Below, in pieces: positions 52,601-61,344 of a stretch of DNA of 64,000 nucleotides. The translations under genes and the position numbers were made by a program. Each line of letters starts with the position of its first letter. Position 1 is the stretch's first letter. The notes under the pieces were generated by a model, which was not told the origin of the DNA, searched no databases, and saw nothing but the letters and a program-made list of their open reading frames with translations. This DNA comes from Limnephilus marmoratus (taxonomy: Eukaryota > Arthropoda > Insecta > Trichoptera > Limnephilidae): the NCBI GenBank assembly GCA_917880885.1, contig OU862928.1:41218962-41282961 (forward strand). The letters run 5' to 3'.

Positions 52601-54400
52601 ATGATACTCAACCTTTTTTCTCTTCGGGCCACATACATGTATTTGTAAAGTTACGTGGGCCGCAACACTCTACTGGTATGACGAAAAAAATCATCAACCC
52701 CCCCCCGCCCCAACAAAGAAATATTTTTCTTCCCAATTTGTCTTGAAACACTGTCTTTTCGTCGGACATTTTTCGATTGCATTTTGAAGACACTCCCGCC
52801 ATTATGCGTATTTATTATTAATTACAAAATAATACCATATGCATCAGCAAGATATGCTGTTGAAAATTTTGCAACTAGGTACCTGACTAACCAGTGACAT
52901 TAACCAGTTTTTATGTATTATAATGCGGTGGTTTCTAGAGTGGCACTTTTATTTATAAATTATTTGCGCGCATACTTGTGTGTAAAATATTTGTTTTTTG
53001 GGAATAAATCTAGCGTGTGCAATAGCAACACTCTTACACATCTGTCCTGATGATGCGACACTGTAACGCCATCCGAAACGTTGGCTAAAGAAGGAGGTAG
53101 AGCAAAACGGCATATCACCCCAAAAACAAATAATGAAAATACTTTTGGCCGTGAAAATCTAAAAAACGTATCTCACTCTTATAGTCTTATACCAGATCAT
53201 GTGGACCATAATGACAATCCTTTTCGGTTGTCACTATCTGTGCATAAAACTCGAAACGAATTTCAAGATATACGAAATTTAGAATGATAGATTTTTTTAA
53301 ATCGAGTTCCTGACAATAAAGTGTTAAGGGCCGCGCACAAAAGCTTGGCGGGCCGCAGGTTGAGTATGGTTGGTTTAATAGGATGTGGTTCGATTATCTG
53401 AGCTGTGGTCCCTCCCCTCCTACCAAAGTTTTTATCCTTGCTTCGTGTGGCCTCCCAAAGCTAGTACGTGATCCGTAGTGCACGGTGATGATGCACTGTG
53501 TTTTTTCAGACACCGTATTATAATATTATGATTCTAAAAATGCCAAAACTCAGTAAGAAGATTAATTTAAAGTTTGTACAATTGAATCGTGATAAAGATT
53601 ATCTGTGGAAGGCAAATATTCCATCTTATAAAGATAATTGGTATAATAATGACCTTTTATGTTTTTTCAACACTAACTGTTAATTTTTCCCTATGGACAG
53701 AAGCTTGGTTACCGAAGTCACTGCAATGATACTGGCTTAAAATTTCATAGCATCGTGTAAACTGCTCTAGTTTGCGCCAAACCAGGATCTTGCCAGGACA
53801 TGACACCAGCATACTAGCTTGCTATACATGCCTGGATCACACGCACTGAGTAGAAGGGCGAGACAGTCCTCCGGCCGAGTGCTCAGTACGTGTAAACACA
53901 CATTTACACGTACCGAGCACTCGGCCGAGAGTGCCGTCTCGCCCATCTACTCGGTGCATGTGACCCAGGCATTAGAGATAAGGCAACAGATGGTAGTGAT
54001 TTATTTTTCCGCCTTTAGTGGTAATATTTTTGTCAGTTTTATGCACCCGTGCACCTCAGATACAGAAGTGGTGATGTTTTGTAAGGTTTTTAGGAGAGTG
54101 GTACACAATCTATTGAAAGTTTTATGAAACTTGTTTGTCCAAATGTAATTGGGTTTATATTATTTTTTTTTTTATGTTTAGCAATAGGTTCTGGGCTGCA
54201 GCCTGTAGGATGAAGAGTGTCCTGGTGATATCCAACCTCCGATAGGAAGCCAAACAAAGCTTATAATATAATGTTTTATTTGTCCACAGGACCCGACCAA
54301 TGATCTGACCTTCCTGAGGGTGAGAAGTAAAAAACACGAAATCCTCGTTGCTCCAGATAGGGAATTCATACTCATGGTCATACAGAATCCAACGGATTAA
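49692..54400 (+). CDS. robl: Roadblock-type dynein light chain (DYNLRB), four exons
   Basis: Coding exons are 49692-49694 (the ATG alone), 49773-49851, 51256-51356 and 54290-54400. All are bounded by GT/AG and join in phases 0, 1 and 0 to give 97 residues, the normal length of the family. The protein starts [20 protein letters not shown] and continues [17 protein letters not shown]. It has [19 protein letters not shown] in the middle and ends [20 protein letters not shown] then D. It is one Roadblock/LC7 domain. The family forms dimers on the intermediate chain of cytoplasmic dynein and takes part in minus-end microtubule transport. Introns are 78, 1404 and 2933 bp. Intron 2 holds a family A element. 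Intron 3 holds a hairpin, a hAT-like element and a palindromic MITE. No lesion in the coding parts. Confidence 0.95.
50115..50990. mobile_element. Family A element, copy 3, in robl intron 2
   Basis: Ends GGGTGAAATGCAGATCCCGC and, inverted, GGGAGGAATGCAGATCCCGC. Perfect 8-bp duplication ATAATATC (50107-50114, 50991-50998). The centre (50395-50610) is the same ~110-bp tandem repeat as the 5-kb copy, in the opposite orientation. Near 50755-50815 a 30-bp segment (GGGATACCAACATATTAGTG) is duplicated in tandem. Confidence 0.9.
51400..52405. other. robl: robl intron 3, upstream unassigned part
   Basis: AT-rich intron sequence without recognised repeats. Confidence 0.5.
52412..52582. repeat. Near-perfect 71-bp-arm hairpin in robl intron 3
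   Basis: Arms 52412-52482 and 52512-52582 are reverse complements with one difference (a G-U pair in RNA) around a 29-base loop. Each arm carries ACAAAGGGTAACAATTATTA at the outer end. In the robl transcript this would form a long stem. It may be a MITE or a hairpin RNA source; no TSD could be fixed. Confidence 0.8.
52599..53372. mobile_element. hAT-like element in robl intron 3
   Basis: Ends CAATGATACTCAACCT and, inverted, CAACCATACTCAACCT. Perfect 8-bp duplication GTTTAATA (52591-52598, 53373-53380). GGGCCGC-type motifs lie near both ends. It contains a Penelope-type hammerhead-core relic (CTGATGA at 53047, GAAAC at 53075), so either the relic inserted into it or it was captured. Confidence 0.8.
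53829..53971. mobile_element. Palindromic MITE in robl intron 3
   Basis: Left TGCCTGGATCACACGCACTG and right (inverted) TGCCTGGGTCACATGCACCG, continuing as imperfect arms of about 65 bp around a CACAC loop. GGCCGAGTGCTC is repeated in both arms. No unequivocal TSD. Confidence 0.7.
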
Positions 54401-56150
54401 CGGCAGGCACCAAGGCTTTAGGATATCTATATTATCAAATAATTCATTATTATTACAATATATGCACATTAACACCACAAATGTCGTTTCTAATCATTCT
54501 TAGGTTGGAGTGTTTCAAATAGGACAGTTTTGCTCAACAACCGATCACTATTTTGATCAAAAGAAACAGTCCGAGAACCGACATTTAACAGATTGTCAAA
54601 AATGATTGATTGTTGCAACACCGCAGCCTAAATTCCATGTGAATGATTATGAAATTTGCAGAAATTAATTGCATTTTTTGTTTCGCTTTATAAAATAGGT
54701 ACTCTTCGCACTTGTCGGCTTTTTTTCATCTTCATTTTGTACTACTAATGTTTATAAAAAGTATGTTGTAAGATGCCGTTCATACCTGTTGCAAATTATT
54801 ACAAAATTTACATAACAGATAAAACTGTTTGCTTTTCTTCTAAAAAAAGGTGGAATCAGTTAAAAATTTTCTCAATCTTCGACGATATATTTTTCTTTAA
54901 ATATCAGCTTGCATTTGCATCTAAAATGTTGTTTTAGATAAAATAGATTATCAATGGAAGTAAGCTTAAAAAATGGAGTCGGCATATTTTTGTAAAAATT
55001 TTAAATCCATCTCGAAATAAAAAAAATATTTTAGCAGACCTAATGAAAAGATTTTCAAAACACCACACTCATTTTGGGTCTTTTCCCTTCTCTCAATATT
55101 TTATAAATATATTCTGAATTCATCTAATATTTTACTTAGCCAATTGCGCGGTAAAAGCATAGCTTCTGAAGATCTTCAAATGATTGTTTGCTGTTCAGAT
55201 GACACTATAGATTAAAAGCTGTCATCGTTTGTGATAATGTCAGAGAATTTAATTATAATTTATGTACTAATTTTAAATTAATAAATAATATTTTTTCTGT
55301 CATATTTAATACATTTTTGATTTATTAGCACATTAGAAACATTATTTATATTTGTGCAAAAAATATTAAAATCTCAATTTGATGATTAAGTTCTGATGGA
55401 AAATTGAGGAATTAACATTACTACTGAAATAAATTATAATAAAACAAAGTTTTTTTTTAATATAAGATGCATTTATTTTATTGAAGTTCACATATGAGAA
55501 AATACCCACAACCCAATAATGAAACCAGAAAAATGTCATCATTACCTTCATCAGCATAAAAAAAATGTAAGAAGCAAGTCATTCTCTTCATTTGTCAGTA
55601 TCGCCCTGTTAACGCTGTTTGAGCAACGAATATGACAACTTTAAAAACTGGAAATCACCAAATGATATTTGTAAAACTACCTCTGAGCAGATAAGATTCT
55701 TGAACATACGGCAAACCTAACATGACAACTTTTTAGCCCGTTTAAACGTAATCTAACACAGTTACTCACTAAAAACCCGAGAGATTGACAAAACGCGTTA
55801 AGCATTTCAAAATATTAAAGTTTATTTCAAAAAATATAAAGTTTCTAAAATGGTATTTGTTTTTATGACAAATTCAAAAATAAGAATTATATAGCGCATT
55901 TAAAATACCATGAAAAATTTCGCTGTCATTGAGAATTGTAGGTAAAATATTTAAAATTCTGAAGGGATAAATTGACCTTCAATACATAGACAAGCATGTT
56001 ATGTTAGCAGCTGAAAGCTATTTTTAGGGATTATTTTATGGCTAAGCAATAGAAGCTAATATTTTAATAAACATCTACCGTAAGGCAGAATGGATAAAGT
56101 CACATTCGATTTGAGATTTTCACGACCAAAAATAATATCACAATTAATTT
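54401..56150. other. AT-rich stretch downstream of robl, no gene seen
   Basis: Presumably begins with the robl 3' untranslated region. No exon or bounded transposon recognised. Confidence 0.5.
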
Positions 56151-56225
56151 TTGGGGTATTACGCCATGTTGCGCTTCGTTCTTCTTTAGCCAACGTTACT
56201 GCGTCCATCACAGGGCAGATGTGTA
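56150..56225 (-). mobile_element. Penelope-type terminal relic
   Basis: The minus strand carries GTAACGTTGGCTAAAGAAG and GCGCAACATGGCGTAATACC then CCCAAAA, matching the right half of the 14616-14724 fold. The CTGATGA core is lost (CTGTGATG with a deletion), so it cannot fold as a ribozyme. Confidence 0.55.
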
Positions 56226-56324
56226 GAGATTGTAGTGAAGTGTGACTATGTATGTAGAAGTGATACGTTGATAGTTGCGCGCGTATTTGTTTTTGATGGT
56301 TGTTTTCACAGGGCTGATATTTGT

Positions 56325-56735
56325 TTTTTTTTTTACATTAGCTCCACACAGGAGACCCATGTCATTTTTGGGGATGCTCCGTGGGGGGTCTTTTTAGGAA
56401 AGGAAGGAGAGGAAGTTCTCATAAGGAAAAAGATGTGAGGGGCAGGTAAGAATCAAGGGGTCAGCTTGTTCAGGAATGACGGACGTATGAATCTAACCGT
56501 CCCACTGCGGTGCAAGATGTTCCGAGAGTCCTGCTTGAGAGATAAAAAGGTCTCCCTCAGCTAGTCCCTCCCAATCTGGCCTGCCACGCCGTAGGTGGGC
56601 AGACACATTGGCCGCCAAGACTTAAACAAACCTCACCCCTGCGAAGTCATCAAATGAAGCGAACCACTTGGGAAGACCTATGGCAGAGGTGTTGGTTATT
56701 GGCAGTACCAATACCCGCATCCCAAATTGATGCAT
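56325..56735 (-). repeat. SINE-like repeat copy
   Basis: Minus orientation, from TTTGGGATGCGGGTATTGGT (about 56730) to GGTCTCCTGTGTGGAGCTAA plus poly-A (about 56325). Diverged. Confidence 0.6.
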
Positions 56736-58185
56736 GTAGAAGTGATATTTGTTGCTCAAGTATATCCTCCCAGGGCTGGTATTTCATTATAATTAGTTGG
56801 TCGTTTTTGGCGTCTAGTTCTGGTGCTGCCATGTAAAAGTTTTTTTTTAAATTTTCTCGCAGATTGTTACAGAGAATGCAAGCGAAAAAAGCAATAAATG
56901 AAACAGATAATGCTGAAAAAAGATTTTTATTAGACACATTGAAAATTCTCTTAAACAAATATTTTTTTAGAAAAGTTATGTCTTGAAGTTTTATCATCGG
57001 CGTCACTGGTGTTTTATTTGGTTTTATTTCTTTTGACCTTCGACACAAACTTACCTGATTTTGTCATTTTAGATGAGCGTATATTTGTTTTATTATTTTT
57101 GTGTACTTCCGCAGACCTTTTTTTACACTTTTTAAAATTAATTTCAACGAAGTTTACTCAAAAAAGCATATTGAAACTCTGTCGACGATTCGAAGATCAA
57201 ACGATGAACTTTCACATTACAGAAGACAATCAAATACGTTTTAGATAATAGTTTTAGATTAATTTGGTAATTTTTAGATTCCATAGATAACGCTCAGTTG
57301 TTTGTCTTTAGTAAAAGCAAAGAAAAACGGGTAAAAAATATATTCGGGAAGATTTAAATTGCGCAGTAAATAAAATTGAAAATTTGGTTAGATTACTTTT
57401 ATTACTGAATAAACTCTTATACATTAGTGATTTAGAGAAAATGACACTTATTATTTTTTATAAAAGCGTTGAAACAAATTATTTAAAACATTTGAAGAAA
57501 AAAAAAAGGAGAGAAAACAATATATTTGTTCATTCATAAAAGCGGTTTTAAATGCTGACTTTTATTAACTAAGTTTTATATAATATTATTTCGATCTTAA
57601 ATAGAGACTAATTTACCATTGGTGTACAAAGAAATACTGAGAAATGTTTATTTTAAACGTTGAACTGTTTTTTTTTTTTTACCTATAATTAATTTATTTA
57701 ACATTGTAATTACTACAAAAGCCATTTTAATTAAGAAAGGCGTGAAATTAATCAAAATGATAGATGCCTTATTAGTTAAATAGCTTAAAAAAATGTTTAT
57801 TTTTTAAGACTGTTTGTTTTTTCTTTGCGTTTGGTGAGTTTAGTTACAGGAGACAATTTAAAACTTTTAATCACGAAGTGATAATTATTTTTCGACAACA
57901 ATTTGAACTCTTAATGTAATTTACGACCAAGTCATTTTATCAGGCAATGTTTTTGAAAATGTTTGGTATTTTAGGTCAAAAAATCTAATGAATAAGATTT
58001 ACATAATATTTTTAGAGTCACTACACTTATTTTCTAAAAATTCCACTGTCCGTTTGAAGCTCTGAAATGATTTGTACATTTCGTTACACTTACTTAGTCA
58101 TATTTTTATAAACAATTTAATTTGTCCATTGTTCAAAAGATTTTCAATACTTCGTACAACCTCTGCGATCAAAACTTTCAGAAAA
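56736..58185. other. AT-rich stretch, no gene seen
   Basis: The minus-strand open frame 56650-57048 overlaps the SINE-like copy and has no recognised domain. Otherwise poly-A/T-rich. Confidence 0.45.
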
Positions 58186-58189
58186 ACTA

Positions 58190-58515
58190 TATATACATAA
58201 AAATCCGCATCACAATGTTTGTTCTAAATACTCCAAAACTACTTAACCAATTTTGATGAAATTTGACTTACTGTGTGTAATGTGGTCCAACTTAAAAGAT
58301 AGGATAGTTTTTATCTCGATTATTGACCTCGATATTCATATTGCGAATTAAATGTTTGTTATAGGAGAATGCTTTGTAATTATTTGTAAGTTCCATAACA
58401 TTTTAACAGATGGCGGTGTGAGTTAATTCATCAACACAAAAATTGGTTATATAGGTTGGGTAATCATCCGGTAGATGGCTTTACGTTTCGTTAGCCACAG
58501 CAACGCGTTTTATAT
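58190..58515 (+). mobile_element. Decayed Helitron-like repeat
   Basis: It contains CTACTTAACCAATTTTGATG near the start and GTAGATGGCTTTACGTTTCG, then TTAGCCACAGCAACGCG at the end. These are homologous in order to the Helitron-like elements at 468 and 39280, but the CTAG terminus is lost. Confidence 0.5.
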
Positions 58516-59362
58516 GTTATATATAAAAAATACTAATTTCTATATTTTAAAGTTTGAAATTCGTCGAGGTTGCACGGTATTTCTTACTCAAAACAGTTTT
58601 TTTTTTTATAGACATCAATGGTTTACAAGATAAGCACTCTAAGACATTCTAATTTGGAGTCACACATTTTATAAAAACTTCAAAGTTATTATTTATTTTA
58701 AAGAAAACATGTAAAAGTTTAACATGTTATTGTTAAATTACGAACTACGCTCAGGGAAGCTTAGGTAATCCACAATATTGACTCAAGATTTTCGAAAAAT
58801 TAAAAAAATTATGATTAGTTTTATTTTTTCCATTGGAACAATAATTTATCATATTTGATGCAATTTTTATAGTTTAAATTCCGTTTAGGATTAAAAGTGC
58901 TGCTTATATAAAATAACGTTTTTTAAAACACAGATTGCACTTTTTATTTTTATTCATCTTTGGTGTTTTGTTGTGTTTTACTGTGTATGTAGTACATCAA
59001 TAATTTTTAAAAAACTTTTGCCAAGTCGGCGACATTAATATTATTATAAAGAGAACGTTATTTCTAACACATAGAAACATTTTTAAAAGTGAAAATGTTA
59101 ATACTTAGAATTTAAAAGCACTATAAGATAGATTTTTTTTAATGTCAGATGAAAATAGTTGATATTATTAAAAAGTTGAAAAAGTTAAGACATTGTTATA
59201 GAATACTATAGATCAGCCTCTGAGGCGTTCAAAATTACCCTAAAACCATCGAAACTTATTGACGACAAACTCTAGGGCCGGAGTAGTTTATAACTAAATA
59301 TATATGCGCTCTTACAACGCACAATAAAAAAAAGGAAAAAAAATCAAAAGATAGATATGGGT
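58516..59362. other. AT-rich stretch, no gene seen
   Basis: No recognisable feature. Confidence 0.45.
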
Positions 59363-59370
59363 GTTAAAAT

Positions 59371-60087
59371 CAGTGGCGTAGTGTAGGGGGAGGCGGCCCG
59401 CCCGGACGGCACTTTTAAGGGGCGGCAAAATTTCACAATAAATAATAATAATATCTTGTAAAAATTCTAACCACCTCATTTTGTATTTTTGTCACACTAC
59501 AACACGGGCATGTGCCTAGTGTGATGGCCAAAAAATTATCCATTTACTGTAATATATAAACTTTACTGAATAAAGAACATTAAAAAAAAAAAAAAAAAAC
59601 TTACGATTCAGACCAATTGAAATGAGCACAGAATTTTTGATTACGTATTCTGTGACAAAACCGGGGAATCCCCTTTCGTAAATGAATGTATGACAACGAC
59701 ATCTTGCTCATTGTAGCGACTGGCAACACCGTATGTACTTAACTGCAGGAATTCCCCTATTTTATTTTGTGTTTGGATTATTCACGACATTTTGACTAAT
59801 ATTCAGCGAGAATTACTTGAGGGAAGTGAAGTCCGTGAGTGATGCTTTGACAATTATATGTGTAAGAATTTTTCGTAACAAATGAAATTATTTTATTGTA
59901 AAACTGTATGTACATACATGATTTTTTTATTTTGTAACCTGTACAATACAAAATAATGATGACTGTTCTTGCCGAAAAGTTCTTTAGAATTACTATATAT
60001 TATAGTATTTTAAATTGAAGGACCTAAATAAGGGGATGGTGAAATTTTCCACCGTCCCGGGGGGCTGACACCCACGCTACGCCACTG
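59371..60087. mobile_element. hAT-like element (CAGTGGCGTAG ends)
   Basis: Left CAGTGGCGTAGTGTAGGGG and right (inverted) CAGTGGCGTAGCGTGGGTG. The flanking octamers GTTAAAAT and GTTAAATT (59363-59370, 60088-60095) differ by one base. Same terminal family as 11374-11896. Non-coding. Confidence 0.8.
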
Positions 60088-60610
60088 GTTAAATTCGTTT
60101 TAAATGCTATCCAAAGGGCTTAGCACTATGCATTCTATACCAATGAATAAAATATAGGGTGGTCTAACACTGATCAAGACATAACTACTCTAGGGAACTC
60201 TAATAACACCGCCGAGGAAATGTTTTTATACTTAAGTAAAATATTTTTATTCGTGGACCGTGTCCCTAGAGTATGCATGTTCATTATTGGTGTTACCTCG
60301 TGGTGCGGGTAAAGAAATGGGGTAGCAAGTTGACTGACTACCAGGCCACGGGCACGGCAACAATACTCACCCAGCGGGGTTTTTGTCCAGGTGTAAAACT
60401 TACTTGTACCACTTGTCACGCGAGTCCTTTAGTCCGAGGGTTGGATGCCTAAAGATCTGCCTGTTGAATGAAACTGACATTAAAACAAATGGCAATACAA
60501 GAAGATGCGACACCAAAAAAGAATTGATAGTTTTTATCACGCGAATAAAGCATATATATAATGATAGTGGAACTATGGCATCCCTCTTCAAGACCCAGAT
60601 TCACTCATTC
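60088..60610. other. Unassigned stretch, possibly a LINE 3' remnant
   Basis: The plus-strand frame ending 60652 reads SLFKTQIHSFLSSKIP before merging into the SINE-family tail. This resembles the last residues of a LINE polymerase, but the evidence is thin. Confidence 0.3.
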
Positions 60611-60654
60611 CTTTCATCAAAAATACCCTACACACAGCATCCCCAAAGATGACG

Positions 60655-61125
60655 TGCAGTTTGGGAGGCGGTTATGAGTACCGCCGCCCCGGGAACTGTT
60701 TATTGGATAACCAACACCCCCATCGTAGGTCACACCAAGTGGTTTGATACACTTGGTGACTTAACAGGGGTGTCCGGATTCAAGGGTGAAGTTTGCCTAT
60801 GTCTTGGCGGTGGGTGTGTTTGCCCACCTACTGCACGGCGGGCCGGATAGAGAGATTGGTTTAGGGAGGCCTATTGACTTCACCAGCCAGATGTTCTAAA
60901 CCCATCGCCTTGCACCGCAGTGGAAGGATTGGATTCATGTGCACATCACTCCTGGACACACCGATGACTTCTAGATTCCTACCCACCCCTCAAACCTTTT
61001 TCCTTCCCAGAACTTCCTCTCATTCCTTTCCTTGAAGACCCTACACGCAGCATCATCTCATAGGCCCTGAGGAAAATTATTATATACCCAAGGCCCTGAG
61101 TGAAGCTAATGTACAAAAAAAAATA
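60655..61125 (+). repeat. SINE-like repeat, near full length, beside a second tail
   Basis: Plus orientation, from TTTGGGAGGCGGTTATGAGT through the ACTTGGTGACTTAACAGGGG and CTCCTGGACACACCGATGAC blocks to GTGAAGCTAATGTAC plus A-rich tail. Immediately upstream (60615-60655) sits an isolated family tail, CACAGCATCCCCAAAGATGA, so two copies lie head to tail. Confidence 0.65.
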
Positions 61126-61344
61126 AAAAGGTGATTCCCTGAAAACTGGATGTTTTCCATCACAACTTTTCTGAGTGTTGATTGATGGATTGGTGATATT
61201 CTGTGGACGTGATTTATTAGTAGTTTGCTAGCGCTTATTGGTAGTTTTCCAACACCTAGCATCGTTCCAGACATCACTTGGGATCAAGTCTAATGATTTT
61301 GGTCAAACTATAGTTAGAGGTTATTAGTAAAGTCACTTACTCAG

